From: Maritalea porphyrae
GTDB taxonomy: Bacteria; Pseudomonadota; Alphaproteobacteria; Rhizobiales; Devosiaceae
DNA: 64,000 bases
Direction: 5' to 3'
NCBI RefSeq assembly: GCF_027213965.1
Contig: NZ_JAPWGX010000008.1
Coordinates: 1-64,000, forward strand
The notes beneath the pieces are model-generated. The model did not search any database. It had not been told where the DNA came from and saw only the letters and a program-made list of their open reading frames with translations. Position 1 is the stretch's first letter; each line of letters opens with the position of its first letter. The position numbers were made by a program, and so were the translations under genes. Of this stretch, positions 1 to 8,296 are shown in pieces.

Positions 1-13
1 CATAGGGGCTACG

Positions 14-430
14 ATGAACCAAAAACCATCTCTTACGCAACAACACCAATCTGTCTATCAAATACTGACGCCGGACACGGAGGTGCCAGTAGGCAATGCT
101 TCAAACGTTGCCGACCAAGTGGAAGAGTTGTTCAACACTCACATGTTGGCCATCAATTCAAACCAACGTGCGGTAGCTAACGCTATTTCTATCATGCAAA
201 GCATGTTGATCTCTTCTGTAGCAGGTGTGGACGGAGACTTAGAAGCAGCCATGACAGAGCTTGCAGAGATGTCTCAATTGCTCGTCGCTAAGACTGTCGA
301 AGAGCCTGATCAGGACACTCCTGGATTGAACATCATTCAAAGGAAATTTGAAGAGCAAGAGATGTCAAAGAGTCCAATTGCGGATGAGAAGGAAGCTGAA
401 TTGGATGATGACGAATTGGAGCGCGATTAG
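14..430 (+). CDS. hypothetical acidic protein, 138 aa
   Basis: I do not recognise this gene. It starts at an ATG shortly after a GGGG stretch that could serve as a ribosome binding site, although the window edge cuts off upstream context. The protein has no signal peptide or membrane segment. Its middle (about residues 30-95) looks helical with heptad-like hydrophobics, and its C-terminus is strongly acidic (ending in a run of D and E). It is followed by the 32-bp-period repeat and then by two recombinase genes on the same strand, so it may belong to the same mobile unit, but nothing in the protein identifies a role. It could be a phasin-like or a small coiled-coil accessory protein; this is only a guess. 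Confidence 0.6.
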   Translation: MNQKPSLTQQHQSVYQILTPDTEVPVGNASNVADQVEELFNTHMLAINSNQRAVANAISIMQSMLISSVAGVDGDLEAAMTELAEMSQLLVAKTVEEPDQDTPGLNIIQRKFEEQEMSKSPIADEKEAELDDDELERD

Positions 431-469
431 TGCTGCTTCATTCCACCCGTATCCCCCCTGCGTCCCTCT

Positions 470-548
470 GGTCATTTTGCCCAGCACGCCAAAAACTCTC
501 CGGTCATTTTGCCCAGTCGCTTCCAAAATCGCTGGTCACTTTGCCCAG
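470..548. repeat. three direct repeats on an exact 32-bp period
   Basis: The 15-mer GGTCATTTTGCCCAG occurs at 470-484 and 502-516, and once with one change (GGTCACTTTGCCCAG) at 534-548. The starts are exactly 32 bp apart, about three helical turns. The rest of the gap from 431 to 867 carries no convincing gene. The array could be recombinase or replication-protein binding sites, or the multiple terminal repeats of an IS21-like element end (TG at the outer side and TGCCCAG-type cores recall that family); no IstA/IstB genes are visible. Confidence 0.75.
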
Positions 549-658
549 ACACTACATAACCTATTGAAATATATGACAAAATCTTACTCGCCACCAAATT
601 CGCATCGAAACCACTGTTTTTACCATTGTTTTCAATGGCTTACTTGCCTTGCAGGGGA

Positions 659-675
659 GCTGCGTTCCGTGTGTA
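659..675. repeat. 17-bp repeat, copy 1
   Basis: GCTGCGTTCCGTGTGTA occurs here and again, identical and in the same orientation, at 27153-27169. In both places it is followed by a similar CTTT-TGAG stretch and lies upstream of a gene on the plus strand. Confidence 0.7.
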
Positions 676-867
676 GTCTTTTTGAGGACTTTGTCCGATT
701 TTGGAACAAAATGTGATTGTGGTAAGATGTTGATCTAGTTGGAAGTATTGGTCCAATCAAAGCCATTGCGGCGTTTGAACGACCCTCCTCCTCCCTGCTT
801 CCCCGTTTTTCCTGGGTGCTTTCCAAGGAACTGCGTGGATTTTTTCCTGAAAGCAAGGAGTAAAACT

Positions 868-2184
868 ATGTCCAAATTATCGGCCTCTTCTGCTGTTATT
901 AAAACACGTCACCACACAACTTCCCGGGACGCTATTGTGTGGGATGATCATGTCAGACCACTCGGGCTTCGAACACGAGATGGCAAAAACACGTGGATTG
1001 TTCAAACTCGCGTTGATGGAAAAACCAAAAGACGAACGCTTGGTTCTGAAGACGGCATATCAATTTACCAGGCTCGAGTTCTGGCACAGCAAACTTTGGA
1101 TCAGCTTCAGCAAACATACGCTCGTTCAAATCCATTAGTGAGCATAGAAGACTTTGCCAACATTTGTTTAGAAGATTGCATTGGACGCTGGAAGGCAGGG
1201 TCCTTCAAGACGAACAAAAGTGCGATCAGAAGTCACATCATTCCTCACTTCGGGGGGAAAGCTGTAGTCGAAATTGAGCATCAAGACGTCGTCGTCTGGT
1301 ATCATCAAATCGATAGGGCACCAGCAACACGCAATCGCATCCTCTCTATCCTTTCAACGATCATGCAGCACGCGGAGATTACCGGCATCCGGCCATCACA
1401 CAGCAATCCGTGCCGTTACATGCGCAAACGTCAGAGCGAGTTCAACGCCGAGTATTTGGATGACAATGGCTATGCGAAGTTGGCAAAGGCCCTACATTGC
1501 TTCGAAGACCAGTTTCCCATGCAGGTCGCCTTTGTGAAGTTCCTCATGTTTACAGGCTGTCGCAAGGGAGAAGCAAAATCTGCTCAGTGGTCTCAGTTGG
1601 AATTAGATCGCATCGCTCTGCCCGACAGTAAAACCGGGCCAAAAACAATCTGGCTCGGCGATCCAGCACGAAAAATTCTCAAGACATTGCCCAAAACCGG
1701 ATCACACATATTTGCTGGCAGCCAGTCAAACAAGTTTGCAAACGAGTTTGAAAGGGACCTAACTCGACTTTGGAAGGAAGTAAGAAACAAACTCACCAGA
1801 CCAAAGTTCAGGCTGCACGATCTACGCCACAGCTTTGCGTCCGTTGCCGTAAATATGGACTATGACCTCAAGGTCATTGGCGGGCTGCTTGGGCATACTG
1901 ATCCAGAAACCACGGCCGCATATGCGCATCTGAACAAGAAAACTGTTCGCGAAGCTGGTGATCGGGTTGGCAAGCATTTAGAGCGTACATTCGGTCAAAA
2001 GTCACCGTCCCAAGAGCCCACCATTGCCCGCAAGACTTTAGGGCGACATTCAGTGTTTATGAGGTTTATTAAATCCAAGCAGAAGCTTGATCAGTTCTGC
2101 AAACTGGAAGGTCTAAGTCCTCAGACCTTTCGCCAAGAGCTCCGATTATGGAGGAAGAACAATCAGCGGAGGGCGGCAAAATGA
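868..2184 (+). CDS. tyrosine recombinase/integrase
   Basis: Site-specific recombinase of the phage-integrase family, about 438 aa, full length. An upstream in-frame TTG at 739 is possible, but the ATG at 868 follows AAGGAG at good spacing and gives a normal N-terminus. An arm-binding-like N-terminal region and a SAM-like core-binding region precede the catalytic domain. The catalytic residues are visible: R232 in GCRKGE, K255 in the beta-hairpin, H317-x-x-R320 in HDLRH, H343 in LLGHTD and the nucleophile Y352 in AAYAHL. A tail of roughly 85 residues, rich in K and R, follows the tyrosine, which is longer than usual. The stop overlaps the start of a second recombinase (ATGA), so the two are probably translationally coupled and act together. 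Confidence 0.93.
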   Translation: MSKLSASSAVIKTRHHTTSRDAIVWDDHVRPLGLRTRDGKNTWIVQTRVDGKTKRRTLGSEDGISIYQARVLAQQTLDQLQQTYARSNPLVSIEDFANICLEDCIGRWKAGSFKTNKSAIRSHIIPHFGGKAVVEIEHQDVVVWYHQIDRAPATRNRILSILSTIMQHAEITGIRPSHSNPCRYMRKRQSEFNAEYLDDNGYAKLAKALHCFEDQFPMQVAFVKFLMFTGCRKGEAKSAQWSQLELDRIALPDSKTGPKTIWLGDPARKILKTLPKTGSHIFAGSQSNKFANEFERDLTRLWKEVRNKLTRPKFRLHDLRHSFASVAVNMDYDLKVIGGLLGHTDPETTAAYAHLNKKTVREAGDRVGKHLERTFGQKSPSQEPTIARKTLGRHSVFMRFIKSKQKLDQFCKLEGLSPQTFRQELRLWRKNNQRRAAK

Positions 2185-3320
2185 AGACGCTCACTCTGTT
2201 GACCCCTCACCTATTGGACAACCTCGTTCCACAAGCAAAAGAATACACACTATTTGATGCCCAGTCCGATCAACTTGCCCTGCGCATTCAACCCGGTGGT
2301 TCGATGTCTTGGGTAATGTGGGAAAGACAAAATGGCAAAACGCGCCGCATAACGTTGGGCAAGTATCCTGATCTTTCACCCAAGCAAGCACGCCAAGCAC
2401 ATCACTTGCGCAAATCTGGCGTCGAAGTAGTTCTGCCAAGGGCAGAAACCACAATTCGGTTTGCGGAACTTGCCGCGTTGTTTGTCGATATCAAGCTCTC
2501 CAAATACAAGAAGTCTGCACGAGGGCCATTCAAAGACTATCTGCGCAGCCAGCTCATCCCTGCCTTTGGAAACAAGGAGATCAGCAAGATTACAACGCCT
2601 ATGGTGGCGGACTGGTTCTATAATTATTCTAAACAGCGTTCGGGTGGAGCTAATCAAGCCATTGGCCACTTCACCACGATGTACAATTGGGGGAAACGAA
2701 ATGGTCACATCCAATTTGAACTAAAAAACCCTGCCTCGCCAATCAAACGCAACAAAACTTTACCACGCGGGACAATGCTGAATTCCGAACAGCTCAAGGC
2801 GCTTTGGGAAGTGTTAGAACGTCCACCCATTCGATGCGCACCAGCGGCAGATCCGCTGAAGCTGATGCTGCTTACAGCTTGCAGACGTGGCGAGATACTT
2901 GGTCTCACATGGAAGGAGGTTAAACCGAGCAAAATTCTACTTAATGACGCCAAACAAGGTCCGCGAGAAGTGCCGCTCAACCGACAAGCACAAAAGCTTC
3001 TCAGGGCGCTCAAATACGGCAATCATTCGCGTTTCGTGTTCCCGTCGGATCAGTCAGAAAGTGGTCACCTCGAATGCATTGATCAAGCTTGGCTCACGAT
3101 CAAGAGCTTTGCAGGTTTAGCGCCCGACTTCCGCATTCATGACTTGAGACATACTTACGCATCACATGCCATTCTTTCTGGCGAGTCCATGCCAGTAACA
3201 GGTCAACTGTTGGGACATAAGTCGCCGCATTCGACCCAAAGATATGCGCATCTTGACGGATCAACCTTGGCAGGAGCCGCCGAGAACGTATCCAAAGAGA
3301 TTGAGAAAATGATGAAATAG
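2181..3320 (+). CDS. tyrosine recombinase with DUF4102 arm domain
   Basis: Second integrase, 379 aa, beginning at the ATG that overlaps the preceding stop codon; a GGAGGG site lies just upstream, so I prefer it over the ATG at 2148. The N-terminal 85 residues resemble the DUF4102 arm-DNA-binding domain of P4-type island integrases (ITLGKYPDLSPKQAR is typical). Catalytic residues: R235 in CRRGE, K258, H320-x-x-R323 in HDLRH, H346 in LLGHKS and Y355 in QRYAHL. All are present, so the enzyme should be active. Two overlapping full-length tyrosine recombinases of different subtypes are unusual; families with three in a row are known, but no third gene is seen. Confidence 0.93.
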   Translation: MKTLTLLTPHLLDNLVPQAKEYTLFDAQSDQLALRIQPGGSMSWVMWERQNGKTRRITLGKYPDLSPKQARQAHHLRKSGVEVVLPRAETTIRFAELAALFVDIKLSKYKKSARGPFKDYLRSQLIPAFGNKEISKITTPMVADWFYNYSKQRSGGANQAIGHFTTMYNWGKRNGHIQFELKNPASPIKRNKTLPRGTMLNSEQLKALWEVLERPPIRCAPAADPLKLMLLTACRRGEILGLTWKEVKPSKILLNDAKQGPREVPLNRQAQKLLRALKYGNHSRFVFPSDQSESGHLECIDQAWLTIKSFAGLAPDFRIHDLRHTYASHAILSGESMPVTGQLLGHKSPHSTQRYAHLDGSTLAGAAENVSKEIEKMMK

Positions 3321-3528
3321 AGTTAGGGCAGATGTGGGCGGAAACCGGCCCTTCACTTCGTTTGCACGGGCTCTCATACGGCCCTCGTAAAAGCTGCCGT
3401 TCATTGAGGGGTAGAACCCCAAAATGCTGCTACTTTTCTAATGACGGCGGTGAGTCCACATTACTAATTTTCGACAATGCTGTGAGGGTGCGCTTTAGGG
3501 CAGTCGAATTGCCTCCGTATGACGCAAA

Positions 3529-3555
3529 GCGCCCCGACCTATATAGTCGGGGCGC
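3529..3555. terminator. intrinsic terminator hairpin
   Basis: Perfect 10-bp stem GCGCCCCGAC/GTCGGGGCGC with a 7-nt loop, followed on the plus strand by TCTTCTT. It sits between the convergent recombinase pair and the transporter operon and could stop either. The rest of 3321-3605 holds no gene I can support. Confidence 0.8.
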
Positions 3556-3605
3556 TCTTCTTAGCATTCAAATACCGTTACTCTCTGCAGCAGAAAACAG
3601 TGGAG

Positions 3606-4640
3606 TTAACGGTCGGCGTAGGCCGCGTCAATCACCGCCTGCACGTTCTCGCCCGAGATCAATGGCGCAACATCAAGATCTGCGGAAACAGTGTCGCTTG
3701 ACGCAAGGATTTCCACAACGGTCTGCCAAGACGAAAGCTTGAGTTCGCCTGGGCGTTGACCCTCGGGAGGCGTAATGAGGTTCATAGCTTCGGCATAAAA
3801 TGCTTCGGCCACAACCTGGTTTTCGCACGCCGACTCGATGGTTTCACAGACAAGGTCAAATGCCGCCTGTGAGTTTTCGATAGCGTAGTATTGGCCTTCG
3901 ACCCATGCGGTTGTCAGAGCTGTAGCAGTGCTCATCCCTTCCTCTGTGGAAAGAACTTCTTCAGATGTTACCATGCAGGCGCCCGGAACGTTCGAGTAGG
4001 TTTCAGGTGTAATGTCGACCCATTCGATACCCGATGCAGCCAGTACGGCGACGTCCGGAAAGCTCGAGCTGTAGGCCTGCACAGTATCTTCTTGCAAAGC
4101 GATCAGCGACTGCGGACCTGCCGGGCCAATCGGGAGAACAGTGATCGTCTGATTGACGACCAAGCCTGCCTCGGCGATCGCCGCCGCGACGAGCTGGCTT
4201 TCGCCGCCACCGGGTTCGGTATAGCCAAGCACCTTGCCTTCCAGACCTGACATCGATGTGATGCCGGTATCGGCGCGTGCAACGATACGATAGACGTTCT
4301 TGACCTGATTGCAGAAAAGAACCCGAATATCATCGCGCCGGTTAAACGCGACGACGGCATCTGCCGCGCCCATAAGTGCAAATTCGCTATTCCCCGCAAC
4401 GATCTGTTGCGAAAGATAACCGGACCCGTCAGCGACCACCGTTGAGACAGTGATGCCTTCATCGGCGAAGTATCCCAACTCGCGCGCGACGATGAGCGGT
4501 GTGAATGCAAAGCCTTCAGGAATTGGAAGTAATACTTCCACCGGAGCCAAATCCTGTGCGACAGCCACGTCCGCTGTCCCAATCTGCAGCGCCATGGCCC
4601 CAATTGCTAAGACACCGGCCTTCTTGAATAGTTGTTTCAT
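3606..4640 (-). CDS. NitT/TauT-type ABC transporter substrate-binding protein
   Basis: Periplasmic binding protein of the NMT1/SsuA/ThiY type, 344 aa, last gene of the meta-cleavage operon. The chosen ATG at 4640 follows GGGAGAAAACT and gives a clean Sec signal peptide (KK, a hydrophobic stretch, cleavage near AVAQ). A second in-frame ATG pair at 4712 also has a GGGAGAA site and would add 24 polar residues before the signal, so it is less likely; it may be a short leader. The mature protein has the family's EGFAFTPLIVARELGYF start. With the permease and ATPase just upstream in the operon it should import the compound fed into the pathway. The ligand cannot be read from sequence; members of this family take sulfonates, thiamine precursors and aromatic acids. 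Confidence 0.88.
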   Translation of the reverse strand: MKQLFKKAGVLAIGAMALQIGTADVAVAQDLAPVEVLLPIPEGFAFTPLIVARELGYFADEGITVSTVVADGSGYLSQQIVAGNSEFALMGAADAVVAFNRRDDIRVLFCNQVKNVYRIVARADTGITSMSGLEGKVLGYTEPGGGESQLVAAAIAEAGLVVNQTITVLPIGPAGPQSLIALQEDTVQAYSSSFPDVAVLAASGIEWVDITPETYSNVPGACMVTSEEVLSTEEGMSTATALTTAWVEGQYYAIENSQAAFDLVCETIESACENQVVAEAFYAEAMNLITPPEGQRPGELKLSSWQTVVEILASSDTVSADLDVAPLISGENVQAVIDAAYADR

Positions 4641-4761
4641 AGTTTTCTCCCTTTTTTGCGATGATTGCGGCAAAATCGCCGTCGTGTTGTCGTTTCGAAT
4701 GAGTTTCATCATTGTCTTCTCCCTTAATTACTAATCATGATCGGTCTCCAACCTAGAGCAA

Positions 4762-5523
4762 TCAATCGTGTTTCCAGGTGATCAAAAACCGCTCAAGCAA
4801 TTCAATCAGCCCGTAAAGAACAAGGCCGATCACAGCCAAAAACAGGACCACAGCAAAACCTTTTGCCACTTCCAGTTGGAAATTCAGTTCCTTGATCAAG
4901 ACGCCAAGTCCGACAGATCCGCCGACAAACTCGGCAACAATCGCACCGAGCAATGCCAGTGTGAGCGCGGTCTTGATCCCCGCAAAAGCCACAGCGGACG
5001 CGCCCGGCAAGGTAAGGCGAAAAAACATCTGAGCGCGGCTGGCACCCAAAGACCGGAACAGCATTTTGGCATTGTCACCAACGCTTGCCATACCGGCGAC
5101 CGTATTGATCACCACAGGAAAGAAGCAGATCACGGCAGCCATGACGACCTTGGAAGTAATGCCGAACCCGAACCACGTCAGAAAGATCGGTGCCAGCGCC
5201 ACGCGAGGCGTGTTTTGAAATGCAATTACGAATGGGTAGATAGCGGTGCGAAACATCGGAAAGGTTCCTGTTAGCGCACCGATGATCAGCCCCAATGATA
5301 CACCAATTGCAAACCCGTAAAGCGTTTCTTGCAAAGTAACCCATGTTGCCTGCCAGAAGTATCCACGCGTCACGAGTTCACTGAAACCCACCGAGATATC
5401 CCACGGCGACGGAATCATAATCGGGTTTATCGCTCCAAGAGCGCTCATCAACTGCCAGAGTCCGATGATCGAGATCCCCACTAAGGTCGGCAACCCGACC
5501 CGATACAAAACCGATTTTGTCAT
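4762..5523 (-). CDS. NitT/TauT-type ABC transporter permease
   Basis: Inner-membrane permease of the SsuC/TauC class, 253 aa, about six membrane segments. The conserved cytoplasmic EAA-type loop is around residues 155-175 (FRSLGASRAQMFFRLTLPG). Its ATG overlaps the stop of the ATPase gene upstream in the operon (ATGA), showing tight coupling; a 121-bp gap separates it from the binding-protein gene. It forms the translocation path for the substrate captured by that binding protein. Normal length for the family and no defects visible. Confidence 0.92.
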   Translation of the reverse strand: MTKSVLYRVGLPTLVGISIIGLWQLMSALGAINPIMIPSPWDISVGFSELVTRGYFWQATWVTLQETLYGFAIGVSLGLIIGALTGTFPMFRTAIYPFVIAFQNTPRVALAPIFLTWFGFGITSKVVMAAVICFFPVVINTVAGMASVGDNAKMLFRSLGASRAQMFFRLTLPGASAVAFAGIKTALTLALLGAIVAEFVGGSVGLGVLIKELNFQLEVAKGFAVVLFLAVIGLVLYGLIELLERFLITWKHD

Positions 5524-6323
5524 TGCTTTTCTCCTTCCAAGTCCGACGCCAGCGCGGCGCGAACTTCGTTGCTGAGCTGTTGGTAGCGGTCGCTGCCGAC
5601 CATGTCGGCGCGACGCGGACGTTCGAGATCAACCTTGATATCGCCGACAACCCGTCCCGGATTGGCGCCCAGCGCGATGATACGGTCCGACATCAAGACG
5701 GCCTCGCCAATAGAGTGCGTCACCAGTAATGTGGTCTTGCCAAGCTTATCGGCCATCTGTGCCACTTCGATGTTCAGAAATTCGCGCTTGAATTCGTCAA
5801 GTGCCGAGAATGGCTCGTCCATCAGCATGATGCCCGGATCAAGCGCCAACGCCCGCGCAAGCGCAACGCGTTGCTGCATGCCGCCCGACAATTCCCAAGG
5901 ATTGAGCTTTGCAACAGGAGTAAGGCTGACCAGCTCTAGAAGGTCCGCCACCCGTTTCGCAGTGTTGCCATCGCGGCGGCCCGAAATTGCAAAGGGCAGT
6001 TCCACATTCTTGCTGACGTTCAGCCAAGGCATCAGAACCGATTGTTGTAGCATGAAACCGATATCTTCGCGTCCTTCACGCGGTGCCTCACCGCCGACGG
6101 ATACATTGCCGGTGTCATAGCTGACGAGACCGGCGATGATTTTTAGCAAAGTGGATTTGCCACATCCGGATGGTCCGACGAACGAAACGAATTCACCCGC
6201 TTTGACCTCAAGGTCGATATCGCGCAACACGGGCAGAGGCCCTTTTGCGGTCATGTAGGTTTTCGACACGGCCGCAAGACTGATCGTCTCTCCGGCCGCC
6301 GTATTGTTATAATTCACAGACAT
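5520..6323 (-). CDS. NitT/TauT-type ABC transporter ATPase
   Basis: Cytoplasmic ATPase subunit, 267 aa. Walker A GPSGCGKST near residues 50-58, the Q-loop at QQS, signature LSGGMQQR near 145-152, Walker B ending in MDEP near 168-171 and the H-loop THS are all intact. The start at 6323 is chosen because AAGGAGG precedes it; an in-frame start at 6410 would run into the stop of the hydrolase gene. The 87-bp space after that hydrolase is the largest between catabolic and transport genes but shows no terminator, so I read the transporter as part of the same operon. Confidence 0.93.
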   Translation of the reverse strand: MSVNYNNTAAGETISLAAVSKTYMTAKGPLPVLRDIDLEVKAGEFVSFVGPSGCGKSTLLKIIAGLVSYDTGNVSVGGEAPREGREDIGFMLQQSVLMPWLNVSKNVELPFAISGRRDGNTAKRVADLLELVSLTPVAKLNPWELSGGMQQRVALARALALDPGIMLMDEPFSALDEFKREFLNIEVAQMADKLGKTTLLVTHSIGEAVLMSDRIIALGANPGRVVGDIKVDLERPRRADMVGSDRYQQLSNEVRAALASDLEGEKQ

Positions 6324-6410
6324 GTTGCCTCCTTCTTTTGGTAATCCGCCAGCCGCAAGGACCTGGAGAATTCGTCGTTGTTCTGGCGCCGGCATTCCAG
6401 CGGATTGCAA

Positions 6411-7238
6411 TCAGTCCAAAAAATCACCGACGATCCCGTTGAAACGGTCGGCTTTCTCGATTTGTGTCCAGTGTCCGCAATTGCGGAAAAGATGCAGTTC
6501 CGAATTCGCAAGTAGCCCGAACAGCCGTTTGGAAACATCGACCGGGATCACCCGATCGTCCTGACCGTGAACGATCAAAGTCGGAACTCTCACTCGCGCG
6601 ACATCCTCCTCGCGCGATGCAAGGGCGCTCAGGGCGTCCTGACGTGGTTCTGCGAACATGGACGAATAAGCTTCCATCACGCCCGGACGCATCGCAGCGC
6701 GGTGGCGCAGTTCTGCAAGGTCGTCGTTCACAAGCGACGGGTCGAAGGCGAAGATCTTCAATAGCTCCACCATGTTTTCCACAGTCGGAACATGTCCCCA
6801 AACCTGATCAAGTTCCTTCGTGAGCGGAAAATCCAGCCCGACAGCGCCCATTAGGACCAATCGATCAACCCGCTCGGGAAACCGGATCGCATAGGCCAAC
6901 GCAATCGCGCCGCCAAAAGAATTGCCGATAATGGCAATCTTGTCTTGCGCCTGGCTGTCGACGAATGCGGCAAAATGATTGACCCAAGCATCGCGGGGAA
7001 ACTGCAATCCTTCGGGCGCGTCAGTATAGCCGAAACCCGCCATATCCAGTGCAATACACCGGACCCCGTGGGCAGCAATCGGCGCGAGATTCAGCCGCCA
7101 GTTGGCCCAGGATGACACACCTGGCCCTGACCCGTGAATGAAAAAGACCGGACGGCCCTCCCCGATATCATGATAATTCGTCTTGATACCGTTGATCGAA
7201 ATCTGGCTGCCGATTTCTGGGTTCTCTGTCACTTCCAA
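6411..7238 (-). CDS. dmpD: meta-cleavage product hydrolase (alpha/beta hydrolase)
   Basis: Serine hydrolase of the 2-hydroxymuconic semialdehyde hydrolase group (DmpD/XylF/TodF-like), 275 aa. The HGSGPGVSSWANW stretch at residues 35-47 is the oxyanion-hole signature of carbon-carbon bond hydrolases acting on ring-cleavage products. Nucleophile S107 in GNSFGG, acid D228 in HGQDD and base H256 in CGHW complete the triad. It would split a 2-hydroxy-6-oxo-dienoate to 2-hydroxypenta-2,4-dienoate plus a short acid or formate. It overlaps the tautomerase gene by 10 bp. Subfamily choice among DmpD, MhpC and BphD is not settled by sequence reading; the neighbouring genes favour the catechol branch. 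Confidence 0.85.
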   Translation of the reverse strand: MEVTENPEIGSQISINGIKTNYHDIGEGRPVFFIHGSGPGVSSWANWRLNLAPIAAHGVRCIALDMAGFGYTDAPEGLQFPRDAWVNHFAAFVDSQAQDKIAIIGNSFGGAIALAYAIRFPERVDRLVLMGAVGLDFPLTKELDQVWGHVPTVENMVELLKIFAFDPSLVNDDLAELRHRAAMRPGVMEAYSSMFAEPRQDALSALASREEDVARVRVPTLIVHGQDDRVIPVDVSKRLFGLLANSELHLFRNCGHWTQIEKADRFNGIVGDFLD

Positions 7239-7516
7239 TGCCCTCCCGCATCTTTTGACGTCTGGTCGTCGTTGCCCCTTGATTGGGCCGGTAACGGATA
7301 TGTCGGCGCTTTCTTTTCGGCCTGTGCTGCGCGAATTTCAGCGATGGATACGCCTCCGATAGCCCAGTGTTCGGCAGGCAGTTCACGGATCGCGACACGG
7401 ATGGCTTTACGCGGGGCAGAGATTGCGTTTTCCACTGCATCCGTTACCTGCGTGATGAGGTCTGATTTTTGCGAGCTGGTGCGCCCTTCAATGATCGTGA
7501 TTTCGACGAGTGGCAT
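7229..7516 (-). CDS. 4-oxalocrotonate tautomerase family protein
   Basis: Small tautomerase, 95 aa, with the catalytic proline directly after the start methionine (MPLVEITIIEGRTS) and the conserved arginine of EGR, as in 4-oxalocrotonate tautomerase. It would convert 2-hydroxymuconate to the 2-oxo form used by the decarboxylase. About 60 residues make the classical subunit; this one has an extra C-terminal tail of roughly 35 residues, so it may be a longer subgroup. An AAAGGAGAAATGAC site precedes the start. It lies between decarboxylase and hydrolase genes in the operon, which supports the role. Confidence 0.85.
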   Translation of the reverse strand: MPLVEITIIEGRTSSQKSDLITQVTDAVENAISAPRKAIRVAIRELPAEHWAIGGVSIAEIRAAQAEKKAPTYPLPAQSRGNDDQTSKDAGGHWK

Positions 7517-7528
7517 GTCATTTCTCCT

Positions 7529-8296
7529 TTAGGAAACGTCAAATCTGACACGACCGATGTCTTGAACTTCGACTTCGACCTGCATTCCGGGCGTCAACGG
7601 GACGGCTGCAGTTGCGGCACCGGCAAGTACGATATCGCCTGGTTCAAGCACATGGCCCGCTCGTGCCGTCATTCGCGCAGCCGCAACAAGCGCGCGCAGC
7701 GGATGGCCCAGAATTGCAGCAGATGAACCCACCTCACGCGGCATTCCATCAATGGAAAGAACCATGCCCAGATTAGTGATATCGACATCGGGACGCGCAT
7801 AAGAGCCGATGAAGAACGCAGCGGACGAAGAATTGTCAGCCACAACATCACCCAGCGAAAACTTGAAGTTCTCATATCGGGAGTCGATGATCTCAATCGC
7901 AGGCGTGACCGCTTCGATTGCAAGCGCTGCCTCTGCCATGCTGACCTCTCCAGTCAGACGACGATTAAGAACAAAAGCGATCTCGGGCTCGGCGCGCGGA
8001 TGGATAAAGTCGGTCCGAACAAGCGTGCCACCTTCTTCGCGGCGCATCGCGTCGGTCAGACGCCCCCAAGTGACTTCGTCTACACCCACCTGTTCCATTT
8101 TGGCACGACTGGTCAGGCCCATCTTGACGCCGACAATGCGCTCACCACGCTGCTGACGCAGCTCGATCCCCATTGCTTGAATAGCGTAACCTGTGGCCGC
8201 ATCGACATGCTGGTCATCCGACAACTGGTGGGTCGCCGTGGCAGACCGGTTGGCATCATCAAGCCGCTTTGCTATTACTGGAAGAGCGTTCATCAT
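7529..8296 (-). CDS. dmpH: 2-oxo-3-hexenedioate (4-oxalocrotonate) decarboxylase
   Basis: Metal-dependent enzyme of the hydratase/decarboxylase family, 255 aa. [18 protein letters not shown] and the LTDAM motif are typical of the decarboxylase branch (DmpH/NahK) rather than the hydratase. Metal ligands of the fold are suggested by the EPEIAFVL and EIIDSR motifs (residues about 107-143). It decarboxylates 2-oxo-3-hexenedioate to 2-hydroxypenta-2,4-dienoate and in known pathways forms a complex with the hydratase, whose gene is at 10261-11058. The start codon overlaps the aldolase stop (ATGA). Confidence 0.87.
   Translation of the reverse strand: MMNALPVIAKRLDDANRSATATHQLSDDQHVDAATGYAIQAMGIELRQQRGERIVGVKMGLTSRAKMEQVGVDEVTWGRLTDAMRREEGGTLVRTDFIHPRAEPEIAFVLNRRLTGEVSMAEAALAIEAVTPAIEIIDSRYENFKFSLGDVVADNSSSAAFFIGSYARPDVDITNLGMVLSIDGMPREVGSSAAILGHPLRALVAAARMTARAGHVLEPGDIVLAGAATAAVPLTPGMQVEVEVQDIGRVRFDVS

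Noticed and set aside
470-548. CRISPR-like repeat array
   Set aside because: Only three 15-bp repeats with 17-bp spacers, the third copy changed, and no cas genes.
868-3320. Recombinase-in-trio element
   Set aside because: Only two consecutive recombinase genes; the gene at 14-430 is not a recombinase.
3332-3742. 136-aa open frame after the second recombinase
   Set aside because: No ribosome site or family, runs through the terminator hairpin and overlaps the binding-protein gene on the other strand.
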